Source: Haladaptatus caseinilyticus
GTDB lineage: Archaea > Halobacteriota > Halobacteria > Halobacteriales > Haladaptataceae
Length of the DNA: 64,000 nucleotides
Assembly: GCF_026248685.1 (NCBI RefSeq)
Contig: NZ_CP111036.1
Location: 682,001-746,000 of the forward strand
Direction of reading: 5' to 3'
Each line of letters begins with the position of its first letter. Position 1 is the first letter of the stretch. The position numbers and the translations under genes were made by a program. The notes under the pieces were generated by a model. It saw nothing but the letters and a program-made list of their open reading frames with translations. It did no database searches and had not been told where the DNA came from. Below, piece after piece: positions 26,204 to 34,546 of the stretch.

Positions 26204-27286
26204 TCAGTCGGCAGCGACGATCCGCTTTCGGGGTGCCATCGAAAGCACATCGTCGAAGAAGTCGAAAGTATCGTGGGGGCCAGGGTTGGCTTCGGGGTGA
26301 TACTGACGAGTGATAACCGACAGTTCGTCGCTTTCCAACCCTTCCGGGGTGTCGTCGTTGACGTTGATTTGCGTTACGTCGAGGTCCCCGGGGTCGGCGA
26401 CGGTGTAGCCGTGATTCTGCGTGGTCATGACGACTTGACCCGATTCGAGGTCACGAACTGGCTGGTTGACGCCGCGGTGGCCGAAGTCCATCTTCTCCGT
26501 CGTCCCACCGAGCGCACGGGCGATAATCTGCTGACCGAGACAGATACCCGCGAGCGGGAGTTCACCGACGTAGTTTTCGACCAGTTCCTGCGCCGCTTCG
26601 AAGTTCGCAGGGTCGCCCGGGCCGTTCGAGACGAACAACACGTCGGGGTCGACGCTCTCGACATCATCGGTAGTCGCGTCGTGAGGGAGCACGTGAACGT
26701 CCGCGCCGCGTTCGACGAGCGCGTCGATGATGCTTCCCTTCGCACCGCAGTCGATGAGTGCGACCGTCTTCTCGTCGTCGGTGTCTTCGCCGAGGTGAAT
26801 CTCCCGTTCGTGGACGCTGACCTGCGAACCGATGTCTTGGTGGTCGCTCATCCCCGGGCAGCGTTCGAGTTCCGCGAGCGCGTCTTCGGGCGTGGCGTTC
26901 TCGCCGACCGCGATACCGCACTTCATCGCGCCCTGTTCCCGAATCCCGCCGACGAGGTCGCGCGTATCGAGGTGGTCGACCGCTGGAACGCCCTCGGCTT
27001 CAAGCCACTCCGCGACGTCGTCGGTCAGTTCACGCGCGACGACGGCGCGCGGATGGACTCGGTCGCTTTCGAAGCGTTCCTCTCGGACACCGTAGTTCCC
27101 GATGAGCGGATACGAGAACGTCAGGACCTGTTCCTCGTAGGATGGGTCCGTGAGGCTCTCTTCGTATCCAGTGTATGCTGTTGTGAAAACCAGTTCCCCG
27201 CAAGCCGTTCCCGGAGCGCGACCACGGGCTTCCACCACATGGCCACCCTCCAGCGCAACATAGGCACCCGGCATTACGAGATTCAT
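26204..27286 (-). CDS. carA: Carbamoyl-phosphate synthase small (glutaminase) subunit
   Basis: 360 residues. It hydrolyses glutamine and passes ammonia to CarB. The class I glutamine amidotransferase domain has the nucleophile in GICLGQQII, the partner histidine and glutamate in YHPEANPGPHDTF, and the conserved HGYTV and FVSNGPGDP segments. The N-terminal domain has FTTAYTGYEESLTDPSYEEQ. The minus-strand TATA (tttatt, 27301-27306) is about 26 bases before 27277, which would favour the in-frame ATG at 27274 (MPGAYVALEGG) over 27286; both are close. It is divergent from an Lrp-type regulator gene with a palindrome between them. Confidence 0.96.
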   Translation of the reverse strand: MNLVMPGAYVALEGGHVVEARGRAPGTACGELVFTTAYTGYEESLTDPSYEEQVLTFSYPLIGNYGVREERFESDRVHPRAVVARELTDDVAEWLEAEGVPAVDHLDTRDLVGGIREQGAMKCGIAVGENATPEDALAELERCPGMSDHQDIGSQVSVHEREIHLGEDTDDEKTVALIDCGAKGSIIDALVERGADVHVLPHDATTDDVESVDPDVLFVSNGPGDPANFEAAQELVENYVGELPLAGICLGQQIIARALGGTTEKMDFGHRGVNQPVRDLESGQVVMTTQNHGYTVADPGDLDVTQINVNDDTPEGLESDELSVITRQYHPEANPGPHDTFDFFDDVLSMAPRKRIVAAD

Positions 27287-27325
27287 ATGGAATCCGGGAT
27301 AATAAACCTTGCTTTCGAAGCATTG

Positions 27326-27340
27326 TTACGATATTCGTAA
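27326..27340. promoter_or_regulatory. Palindromic operator between carA and the Lrp gene
   Basis: TTACGA TAT TCGTAA, perfect 6-base arms with a 3-base spacer. It lies 40 bases before carA and 37 before the Lrp gene, a good place for a regulator to act on both. A related half site (TTACGAGATTCAT) overlaps the carA start at about 27274-27286. Lrp/AsnC proteins bind such AT-flanked palindromes, so self-regulation is plausible. Confidence 0.5.
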
Positions 27341-27376
27341 TCATGAAGTAGCAGCCCCGACTAGGTGCTAATCTCA

Positions 27377-27790
27377 ATGGACGCACTCGATCGACAGATT
27401 CTGAATCTCCTCCGACGAGACGCCCGAACACCGTACACGGAGATAGCCGAGGAGGTCGGAACCTCGGAAGGAACGGTTCGAAATCGAGTCGAACGAATGA
27501 CCGAGGAGGACGTTATCGAGCGGTTTACCGTCGCAACTCGAACAGGGAACGTGAAGGCGATGATAGAAATCGGGGTAGACGTGGCCGTCGATACCACCGA
27601 GATGTCCGACCAACTCGCGGAGTGGGAACAGGTGGACTTCGTCTGGCAAGTCAGCGGCGAAGACGACATCGTCCTGGTCGTGGACGCCGCCGACACACAG
27701 GGCGTGAATCAACTCATCACCCGTGCACGTGAGTTGGAAGAAGTCGTGAGCACGAAGACTCGACTCATCTTGGACGAACGACTCGGGTGA
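27377..27790 (+). CDS. Lrp/AsnC family transcriptional regulator
   Basis: 137 residues from ATG 27377. An N-terminal winged helix (LDRQILNLLRRDARTPYTEI, then VGTSEGTVRNRVERM) is followed by an AsnC-type ligand-binding (RAM) domain with the GEDDIVLVVDAADTQGVNQL stretch. Such proteins sense amino acids; one beside carA could tie carbamoyl phosphate supply to glutamine or arginine. The final 20 or so bases of the gene, with its stop codon, lie in a sequence that is repeated just downstream. Confidence 0.9.
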   Translation: MDALDRQILNLLRRDARTPYTEIAEEVGTSEGTVRNRVERMTEEDVIERFTVATRTGNVKAMIEIGVDVAVDTTEMSDQLAEWEQVDFVWQVSGEDDIVLVVDAADTQGVNQLITRARELEEVVSTKTRLILDERLG

Positions 27791-27886
27791 GGATACCTCG
27801 TCCGAACCCGAAAGGTACCGAGATGAGTCGAAGGTCGCTCTTGGACGAACGACTCGGGTGAGGATACTTCGTCCGAACCCGAAAGG
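27768..27886 (+). repeat. Tandem duplication over the end of the Lrp gene
   Basis: A 48-base sequence at 27768-27815 recurs at 27839-27886 (offset 71 bases) with one mismatch (acctcg versus acttcg). The first copy contains the last codons and TGA stop of the Lrp gene plus a small hairpin, with arms cgggt and acccg and a nested gagg/cctc. The second copy keeps the codons but is not translated. It looks like a recent local duplication of a gene-end or terminator module. Confidence 0.75.
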
Positions 27887-27906
27887 AAAACCGGGTGATT
27901 ACGGTC

Positions 27907-28611
27907 TCAATCCTCGGGCTGCGGCGGTTCCCCTACGCCCGGCGATTCCTCCTTCGGGCGATGAAGGTTGTCCTTCCCCTCGTGGATCCTTCGATACAGG
28001 CGTCGAACACCCTGGTCGAACGTTCCGCGTCGGACCGCGGGTTCGACGCGGCCGTCTCGAATCGCCTCCACGACGTTTCCGGGGGTGAGCACGTCAGCAT
28101 CCACACGCGTGTATGCGCGACCGACCTCGACAGGATAGTGAGCGTCACTGCCGCCGACCAGCGGGAGGCCGTTGCGTTCCGCAAGGGTTCGTACCCACTC
28201 CTCCGTTCGTGGGTGTTTGCCGTTTACTTCGATCGCGTCGAAATCCGCACCGACTTCGCGTACCGTGCTATTCCGGTAGGGATGAGCAACGATGGCCGCA
28301 CATCCGCGTTCGTGGGCCATCTCGACTACCTCGTGGGGCGTCAGCGTTCCCGGTTCGGTGCTGGTCGGGGGGTCGGGGCCAACGACCAGCACGTGGCCCT
28401 TCGTCGTCGAAATCTCTATCCCCGGAATCGTCTCGACCGGAAGACCGCCGAACGGACGATAGTAGTCGTGGTTCGTCAGCGCGACTCCATCCAGTTCGCG
28501 GTAGCGTGCGGCCAGCGTGAGGAGTCTGACACCGAGTGGGTCGAACAGTTCCGCGGCCCGCTCGTGGCCGTGGAAGAACCGCGTATGGGCGTGAAGGTCG
28601 ATGGCGAACAC
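27907..28611 (-). CDS. PHP-domain metal-dependent phosphoesterase
   Basis: 234 residues from a GTG start at 28611. The metal-site motifs of the PHP family are present: FAIDLHAHTRFFHG (HxH), LTNHDYYRPF, EISTTKGHVLVV, IVAHPYRN and GGSDAHYPVEVG. PHP enzymes hydrolyse phosphodiesters or phosphomonoesters such as histidinol phosphate or small oligonucleotides. A long open frame upstream is antisense to the lipid kinase gene and is not used. It is divergent from the lipid kinase gene. Confidence 0.88.
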   Translation of the reverse strand: MFAIDLHAHTRFFHGHERAAELFDPLGVRLLTLAARYRELDGVALTNHDYYRPFGGLPVETIPGIEISTTKGHVLVVGPDPPTSTEPGTLTPHEVVEMAHERGCAAIVAHPYRNSTVREVGADFDAIEVNGKHPRTEEWVRTLAERNGLPLVGGSDAHYPVEVGRAYTRVDADVLTPGNVVEAIRDGRVEPAVRRGTFDQGVRRLYRRIHEGKDNLHRPKEESPGVGEPPQPED

Positions 28612-28665
28612 GTCCGTAAATATACTGCCGACAGAACTTTGGTTTTTCCGCCGAATTTTTACCAT

Positions 28666-29625
28666 ATGGATGCCGACGAGGCTGGAACAGAGGGCGACCT
28701 CGCGGCGACGGACGATATCGAGTACGAGCGCGTCGTCGTATTGAACCCCGTTAGCGGGGACGCAGAACACGCCGAAGAGGTCCGTGAACTCGCTGCGGAA
28801 CGCGATTTTACGATCCTCGAAACCCGCGAAGAAGGGGATGCCGTCGAATTCGCGGAGCAAGCCGCGGAGAACGGCGCATCGATGGTGGCCGCGGCGGGTG
28901 GCGACGGAACCCTGAACGAGGTCGTCCGCGGTCTCGTTTCGGCGGATGCACTCGATTCGGTGACGTTCGGCGTCATCCCGGCGGGAACCGGGAACAATTT
29001 CGCCGGGAATATCGGCATCACCGGCATCGAACACGCCTTCGACGTGCTCGAACGCGGCGAGCGGCGACGAATCGACCTCGGGACCGCGAACGATCGGGAG
29101 TTCATCAACTCCTGCGTCGGCGGCCTCACCGCGGACGCGAGCGTCGAAACCGACTCCGAGCAAAAAGAGCGCCTCGGCGTGCTCGCCTACGTCGTGAACA
29201 CGTTGCAGTTGATGGCCGATTTCGACGGCGTTCCGTTGACCGTTACCACATCGAGCGACGGCGAGATATCGTGGTCGGGTGATGCCGTCTTCGTCCTCGT
29301 CGGAAACGGTCGACGATTCCCCGCGAAGGGGCGAACGCAAGCGAACATGGAGGACGGCCTGCTCAACGTCACGATCATCGAGGAGATGCCCGCCCCGAAC
29401 CTCGTCGGAGAAGCCCTCCTTCAGCGACTGTTCGGCACGGAGTCCGAGAACGTGACACACCTACGAGCGCCGACGGTGGATATCGAGATCGCCCGGGACG
29501 ACCCCGTGCAGTTCAGCCTAGACGGCGAGATAGGGGAGTGGAACGAACTGACCCTCGGCGTGATGCCACGCGCGCTGGAGCTCCCCGTCGGCTCGAAGTA
29601 CGAGCCAGTCCCCAACGACGAGTGA
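28666..29625 (+). CDS. Diacylglycerol/lipid kinase family protein (YegS/DgkB type)
   Basis: 319 residues. The catalytic DAGK domain is shown by LNPVSGDAE, AAAGGDGTLNEVVRGL and FGVIPAGTGNNFAGNIGI; the C-terminal domain holds FPAKGRTQANMEDGLLNVTII and QFSLDGEIGEW. Family members phosphorylate diacylglycerol or related lipids with ATP; in an archaeon the substrate is presumably an isoprenoid ether lipid, which is inference. Starts at an ATG at 28666, three to four bases from a T-rich tract in the divergent promoter region. Confidence 0.9.
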   Translation: MDADEAGTEGDLAATDDIEYERVVVLNPVSGDAEHAEEVRELAAERDFTILETREEGDAVEFAEQAAENGASMVAAAGGDGTLNEVVRGLVSADALDSVTFGVIPAGTGNNFAGNIGITGIEHAFDVLERGERRRIDLGTANDREFINSCVGGLTADASVETDSEQKERLGVLAYVVNTLQLMADFDGVPLTVTTSSDGEISWSGDAVFVLVGNGRRFPAKGRTQANMEDGLLNVTIIEEMPAPNLVGEALLQRLFGTESENVTHLRAPTVDIEIARDDPVQFSLDGEIGEWNELTLGVMPRALELPVGSKYEPVPNDE

Positions 29626-29927
29626 GAGGCGAGGAGTGGCTTTTGGTCGGAATTCACGGCTTTTTTCCAGAACTTCGGGAGTTCGGAACCACGCTCGAAT
29701 CAGTGTTGTGGCGGTAATGAACGCAACTGCGCGATGCACGCTCCGTATTCGATACGTCGGTAGGAGGGTGTGCGACTCGATCGCCGTGTGCAAACAACCC
29801 CCAGCAACCGAAGCCATCGGGTCACAGAACCAGTTCCAGTAGGTACCCGTGACGGGAACAGTCGCGGACGACGAATCACCACCGAACGTTTTTATCGGAA
29901 GACGAACCAACCAATCGACGTCCCCGT
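29626..29927. other. Gene-free spacer
   Basis: 302 bases between the lipid kinase and methyltransferase genes. A T run at 29670-29676 may end the kinase transcript, and a TATA-like gtttttatcgg at 29888-29898 may serve the methyltransferase. A minus-strand frame (MASVAGGCLHTAIESH onward) has some hydrophobic segments but no recognisable family; I do not call it a gene. Confidence 0.4.
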
Positions 29928-30560
29928 ATGTCCCCCGATAGAAACGACGTTCGCCGCACCGAGGTCCGCCGGGCGTACGACGAAATCGCGGACGACTATC
30001 TCGCAGAGAGAGCGCAAAGTGGCGACGATACGGTGCTGCTGGGCGAGTTTTGTGATCGTCTCCCGGAAAACGCCCGCGTGCTCGATGCCGGTTGCGGCGC
30101 GGGGCGGCCAATCGCTCGGCGATTGGCCGCCGAATACGACCTCGTCGGAATCGATTTCTCTCGCGAACAGGTGATGCGCGCACGCGAAAACGTCCCTGCC
30201 GGACGGTTCTGTCAGTCCGACATGACGCAGTTGGGTCTTTCAACCGAGGCATTCGACGGCGTCTGTGCGTATTATTCGGTCATCCACGTCCCGATCGATG
30301 AACATCCCGATGTGATACGGGAGTTCCATCGTGTCCTCAGACCCGGAGGATACCTCCTTCTCACGGTCGGTTCGTCGGCGTGGGAAGGGTCGAACGACGA
30401 TTGGCTCGGAACCGGCGTCGAGATGCACTGGAGCACTCTCGCGCCCGAGGGAAGTACGACCATTGTCGAAGATGCTGGATTCGAAGTCCGCTGGCGGCGG
30501 ACTGTCAACGATTCGATGGGCGATACGACCGATTTCGTTCTCGCTCGAAAAAGTGGGTGA
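29928..30560 (+). CDS. Class I SAM-dependent methyltransferase
   Basis: 210 residues. Motif I is VLDAGCGAGRPIARRLA, the acidic SAM-binding residue follows in VGIDFSREQ, and the late RVLRPGGYLLLTVGSSA is the usual motif IV-V region. The methyl acceptor is unknown. The ATG at 29928 lies about 35 bases after a TATA-like gtttttatc. Confidence 0.88.
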   Translation: MSPDRNDVRRTEVRRAYDEIADDYLAERAQSGDDTVLLGEFCDRLPENARVLDAGCGAGRPIARRLAAEYDLVGIDFSREQVMRARENVPAGRFCQSDMTQLGLSTEAFDGVCAYYSVIHVPIDEHPDVIREFHRVLRPGGYLLLTVGSSAWEGSNDDWLGTGVEMHWSTLAPEGSTTIVEDAGFEVRWRRTVNDSMGDTTDFVLARKSG

Positions 30561-30572
30561 CGATCGTCGGTC

Positions 30573-31541
30573 TTAGTCGTCCGATTCGCCGATCGATTCG
30601 CCGGTTGCCTCATCGATAACACTCCCATCGATGGGGCTGTCGGGGGTCACCTCGCCCAGTTTCGACGGCATGCCGAGGCGGTACTCCTCGTCGGTGTCCG
30701 TGAGTTCCGTGCGGCCGCGCCGAACCGATACGTCGTCGTTGAGATGCAAGCGCACCGCTTCGAGCAGTGCGTCCGCTTCGAGGGGCTGACCACGTTCGCG
30801 CATCTCCGGCACAGTCGTGTCGTCGGGGACGTTGAACACGCGCTGGGTGACGATCGGCCCTTGGTCCAGATCGGTCGTCACGTAGTGGGCGGTGACACCA
30901 GCGACGCGAACGCCCGCTTCCTTCGCCTGTCGGTAGGCTTTCGCGCCGGGGAACGCCGGGAGGAGGCTGGGATGGATGTTGATGATGCGACCCTCGTATC
31001 GAAAGACCACTTCCGGACTGAGAATCCGCATGAACCGTGCGAGCACGAGGAGGTCGATATCGTAATCGTCCAGTAGGGAAAGGAGATGATCCTCGTCGTG
31101 GACGCCCTTCTCGTCACCAACGTTGTGGAAGGGGATACCGTGTCGTTTAGCGACCGGTTCGAGGTCGTCGTGGTTACCGATGATGACGCCGATTTCGGCA
31201 TCGAGGTCGCCTCGTGCAGCGAGCAATCGCTGCAAACAGTGCGATTCTTTCGTAACGAGGACGGCGACCTGTCGCGTGTCTCGTTCAGACGGAAACCGCA
31301 CCCGGACGTCCACATCCAAATCGTCGCCGAGGTCAGCCAAGTCGCGGCGGAGCCGGTGTTCGTCCACCGTCATATCGCTCGTTTCGACGTGCATCGTCAT
31401 CCGGAAGATACCGTCACGAACCGCTTGATCGACGTCCTCGATATTGATTCCCCGCTCGAAGAGGAGGGTCGTGACACGGGCGACGAGTCCGGTGTCATCG
31501 TTTCCGACGACCGTGATTTCGGTTAGCTCACGGGAGTTCAT
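30573..31541 (-). CDS. purU: Formyltetrahydrofolate deformylase (PurU family)
   Basis: 322 residues. An N-terminal ACT domain (ITVVGNDDTGLVARVTTLLF) precedes a formyltransferase-like domain with the catalytic asparagine-histidine-aspartate set (INIHPSLLPAFPGAKAY and YVTTDLDQGPIV). It hydrolyses 10-formyl-THF to formate; in haloarchaea the same fold could instead serve purine formyl transfer, as no purN is seen here. A C-terminal tail of about 55 residues (from RRGRTELTD) is absent from bacterial PurU and is acidic. Start at 31541. It diverges from purS. Confidence 0.88.
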   Translation of the reverse strand: MNSRELTEITVVGNDDTGLVARVTTLLFERGINIEDVDQAVRDGIFRMTMHVETSDMTVDEHRLRRDLADLGDDLDVDVRVRFPSERDTRQVAVLVTKESHCLQRLLAARGDLDAEIGVIIGNHDDLEPVAKRHGIPFHNVGDEKGVHDEDHLLSLLDDYDIDLLVLARFMRILSPEVVFRYEGRIINIHPSLLPAFPGAKAYRQAKEAGVRVAGVTAHYVTTDLDQGPIVTQRVFNVPDDTTVPEMRERGQPLEADALLEAVRLHLNDDVSVRRGRTELTDTDEEYRLGMPSKLGEVTPDSPIDGSVIDEATGESIGESDD

Positions 31542-31809
31542 CGTTCCACCTGCCAAATACGGGGGATAGTCATGAGATGGGTGTAAAGCAGTGGAGGAAC
31601 AAAAACGTTGCCGACGTTGCAAAATTTTCGGCACCGCCTATACGAGTCACGGGGAGCCTGAACCGAAATCACTCGAAGAAGCGGGCAAAGCTGACCGAAA
31701 AATCACTCGAAGGAGCGTGTTCGAACCATTTCGCGCTTCGGAATACACAAACGTGTACAAGAGAATCGTTCCAAAAGAGTTTTTGAACACAGACACGCAG
31801 GAATAGGTG
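31542..31809. other. Divergent promoter region of purU and purS
   Basis: 268 bases with no gene. A TATA-like gagtttttgaac at 31778-31789 is about 26 bases before the purS ATG at 31810, so the purSQ transcript is probably leaderless. Confidence 0.45.
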
Positions 31810-32061
31810 ATGACTGGCTACACCGCGACGGTGACGGTTCGGCTGAAGCAGGGTGTCCTCGACCCTGAAGCGGAAACTACCCGACAAGCACTAGAACGAC
31901 TCAGCTTCGAACTGGAGTCGCTCCGTTCGGCGGACCAGTTCGAAATCGACCTCGATGCCGAATCCGTCACTGACGCCGAAGAGCGCGCCGGAGAGATGGC
32001 GGAGCGTCTGCTCGCCAATCCGACGATTCACGACTATACGGTGGCCGTCGAGGAACGATGA
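31810..32061 (+). CDS. purS: Phosphoribosylformylglycinamidine synthase subunit PurS
   Basis: 83 residues. It is the small subunit that joins PurQ and PurL for the fourth purine step. The family features are TATVTVRLKQGVLDPEAETT near the start and the alpha/beta repeat. The ATG at 31810 follows a TATA box about 26 bases upstream. It overlaps purQ by 4 bases. Confidence 0.95.
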   Translation: MTGYTATVTVRLKQGVLDPEAETTRQALERLSFELESLRSADQFEIDLDAESVTDAEERAGEMAERLLANPTIHDYTVAVEER

Positions 32062-32732
32062 CCGTCGCTATCGTTCAGTTCGGCGGGAGCAACTGTGACC
32101 GAGACGCCAAACGCGCACTTTCACACCTCGATATCGACGCCGAGCTCGTGTGGCACGAGGATGGGTTACCAGCGGACGTAAGCGGTGTAATGCTCCCCGG
32201 TGGGTTCTCCTACGGCGACTACCTCCGTGCGGGAGCCATCGCCGCGAACTCGCCGATCGTCGCCGAAGTGCGCGAGGCCGCCGAGTCGGGTGTCCCCGTC
32301 CTCGGCGTCTGTAATGGCGCACAAATCGGCTGTGAATCGGGGCTGACTCCCGGTGCGTTCACGACCAACCGAAGTGCACGCTTCCAGTGCGAACACGTCT
32401 ACCTACGCGTCGAGAACGCCGATACCCCGTGGACCGCTGTCTACGATGAGGGCGAGGTCATCGAAGTTCCGATCGCTCACGGCGAAGGCCGATTCGAAAT
32501 TACCGAGGAGAAGTACGACGAACTCGATTCGGAGGGACGAGTCCTCTTTCGCTACTGCGACGAAGACGGTACCGTGAGTGATGCAACGAACCCGAACGGG
32601 TCGAAAGGAAACGTCGCCGGAATCGTCGGCGAGTCGGACACCGTCGCGGTCATGATGCCGCATCCGGAGCGGGCGACCCTGCCGGACATCGGGGGAACTG
32701 ACGGTGAAGGCGTGCTGTACGGTTTCGCGTAA
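32058..32732 (+). CDS. purQ: Phosphoribosylformylglycinamidine synthase glutaminase subunit PurQ
   Basis: 224 residues. It supplies ammonia from glutamine for formylglycinamidine synthesis. The nucleophile is in GVPVLGVCNGAQIG, the catalytic histidine-glutamate in MMPHPERATLP, and MLPGGFSYGDYLRAGAIAA is characteristic. Its ATG lies within the purS stop (ATGA). The large subunit purL is not in the window. Confidence 0.96.
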   Translation: MTVAIVQFGGSNCDRDAKRALSHLDIDAELVWHEDGLPADVSGVMLPGGFSYGDYLRAGAIAANSPIVAEVREAAESGVPVLGVCNGAQIGCESGLTPGAFTTNRSARFQCEHVYLRVENADTPWTAVYDEGEVIEVPIAHGEGRFEITEEKYDELDSEGRVLFRYCDEDGTVSDATNPNGSKGNVAGIVGESDTVAVMMPHPERATLPDIGGTDGEGVLYGFA

Positions 32733-32765
32733 GTCCGGACGTTGCACGGATTTCGTCTTTTGTTT

Positions 32766-33695
32766 TCATCGACCGGACGAGAAGACGCCGGTAAGACGTG
32801 GCAGTTCACGCGAAATCGCCCGTCGCTTCAGCAGACAGAATCCGACGAAGATGATGAGGAACCCGAGCGCGGTGAGGGGCGTGATGGTTTCATCGAGGAA
32901 CAACAGGCCAGCGACCGCAGCGAAGACGGGTGCGACGTAGGAGACGAGATTGATTTCGATGGGACCGAGTCGTTCCAGCAGGTCGAAGTAGACCAGAAAG
33001 CCGATCGCGCTGGCGGCGAGCGAGAGATAGGCGAGTGAGACGAGTGCTTCCGGCGTCCACTCGACCGCGGCGAACGATTCACTGGGGCGGGCGATGCTGA
33101 TGACGTGCATCATGAGCGCGCCGAGTAGCATCGACCACGCTTCCATCGTTTCGATGGGCAGTTCGGCGTCGATTCGGCGTGTGAGTACGCTTCCAAAGGC
33201 GAACGAGAGCGCCGCCAGCAGCACGAGGATTTTGCCGACGAAATCGTCCGCAAGCAGGTTGTTCGGGTTCGGTTGGCTCAACACGGCGACACCGACGAGT
33301 CCGAGGAAGAGTCCGGCGATTCCCGACGGTTCGAGCCGTTCGCTGGGAAGGAGGACGCGCGCGAACCCCGTGGTGAGGACGGGGCTGAAGCTGACGATAA
33401 TAGCCGCGACGGCACTCGTCGTCTCCGTTTCGCCGATGAAGAGGAAAGCGTGATAGCCCGCAATCATCAACGCGGCGCCGACGAGGACGAGTCGCCACTC
33501 ATCGTTGGTGCGCGGAAGCCATCGGTCGGTGACGTAGACGGCATACGCGAGCATCAGGACGCCCGCAACGTCGTAGCGGATGGCCGCGAACAACACCGGT
33601 GGGAAGTAGTCCAGTCCGACCTTGATGGCCATGAACGCGGACCCCCAGACGGCGGCGAGGAAGACGAACAGCACTGCATTTCTGTACCGGGTCAC
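32766..33695 (-). CDS. EamA/DMT family transporter
   Basis: 309 residues with ten predicted membrane helices arranged as two EamA repeats. The first begins FVFLAAVWGSAFMAIKVGLD and the second LVLLAALSFAFGSVLTRRI, with the closing LGFLIIFVGFCLLKRR. DMT proteins export or exchange metabolites such as amino acids; the substrate is not known. Confidence 0.87.
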   Translation of the reverse strand: MTRYRNAVLFVFLAAVWGSAFMAIKVGLDYFPPVLFAAIRYDVAGVLMLAYAVYVTDRWLPRTNDEWRLVLVGAALMIAGYHAFLFIGETETTSAVAAIIVSFSPVLTTGFARVLLPSERLEPSGIAGLFLGLVGVAVLSQPNPNNLLADDFVGKILVLLAALSFAFGSVLTRRIDAELPIETMEAWSMLLGALMMHVISIARPSESFAAVEWTPEALVSLAYLSLAASAIGFLVYFDLLERLGPIEINLVSYVAPVFAAVAGLLFLDETITPLTALGFLIIFVGFCLLKRRAISRELPRLTGVFSSGR

Positions 33696-33755
33696 TACTC
33701 GACATCACCCTCGCGGAAGGGAGTAGCTTTCGAAAACCCCCGTCGAATGCCGGAG

Positions 33756-34511
33756 TTAGTAGTAAACTTTCGGGACGCCGCTCCGCTCAAAGTATTTGTT
33801 TCCTTCGTCGGACTCGCTCGGCGGGACGTACTGTCGGACACCGTTCTTGCGGATTTCGTAGTGAACGTGCGGGCCGGTGGAGTTACCGGTGCTTCCCATC
33901 TCTCCGATGTGCTGGTCCCAGTAGACGCTCTCGCCTTCCGAGACGAGAACGGAGTAGAGGTGACCGTACAAGGTTTGGAAGCCACCGCTGTGATTGATGA
34001 TGATGTAGTTTCCATACCCGTCAGGGTCCCATCCGACGGTTCCGACGGTTCCGCCGCGAGTCGCGCGGACGTTCGTGTATCGGTCGTTGGCGATGTCCAC
34101 GGCACCGTGATTACCCGAACTTCGACTGTCGTAGTAGGTCGCGGTGACGATTCCAGTTGCGGGATAAGAGAAGTCCGAGTGAACGAGCCAGTCGCCTGCG
34201 GACCAGCCAGTAACCGTACTTCCGCTCGAATCCGCGTTGTATCGTACCTTCCACCAGGTGTAGCCGTTCGAGTTTTGTGGGCCAGCGAGAACGTAACCGC
34301 CGGTATATTTGTCGGCGACCGCTTTTCGGGAGTAACCCGTTCCCGGACCGGAACGAACGGAGAGGTCCTCCGTCGTATAGACGGAGCTATATTTGTTGAA
34401 TCGTGCAGCACTCGCTGTTTCGGAGAGTGCACCGACACCAGCAGCGGCGGCGGCGGTTCCGGCAGCAGCAGTCATGAACTGTCGTCGTCCAAGCGTTTTG
34501 TGTGAACGCAT
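33756..34511 (-). CDS. Tat-exported M23 metallopeptidase with an SH3b domain
   Basis: 251 residues. A twin-arginine signal (LGRRQFMTAAAGTAAAAAG, with a SASAA end) leads into one SH3b module (residues about 45-115, ending VTGWSAGDWLVHS) and then an M23/LytM domain. Its zinc ligands fit the family: H and D in GNHGAVDIAND and HxH in GPHVHYEIRKNG, with LYGHL in between. M23 enzymes cut the peptide cross-bridges or stems of peptidoglycan. The start at 34511 is favoured because a TATA-like tattaag (34536-34542) is about 27 bases upstream. It lacks the extended catalytic insertions of large lysins. Some M23 proteins act on other substrates, so the target is inferred. Confidence 0.88.
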   Translation of the reverse strand: MRSHKTLGRRQFMTAAAGTAAAAAGVGALSETASAARFNKYSSVYTTEDLSVRSGPGTGYSRKAVADKYTGGYVLAGPQNSNGYTWWKVRYNADSSGSTVTGWSAGDWLVHSDFSYPATGIVTATYYDSRSSGNHGAVDIANDRYTNVRATRGGTVGTVGWDPDGYGNYIIINHSGGFQTLYGHLYSVLVSEGESVYWDQHIGEMGSTGNSTGPHVHYEIRKNGVRQYVPPSESDEGNKYFERSGVPKVYY

Positions 34512-34532
34512 GAAACACAAATAGCGTAGTCA

Positions 34533-34544
34533 GCACTTAATACT
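34533..34544 (-). promoter_or_regulatory. TATA box of the M23 gene
   Basis: Minus strand gtattaagtgc, centred at about 34539, some 27 bases before the ATG at 34511. This fits a leaderless transcript and decides the start against an earlier in-frame start at 34520. Confidence 0.5.
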
Positions 34545-34546
34545 AC

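Noticed and set aside
27907-29460. PHP-domain frame extended to 517 residues
   Set aside because: Everything upstream of 28611 is antisense to the lipid kinase gene; the conserved PHP N-terminus FAIDLHAHT begins right after the GTG at 28611.
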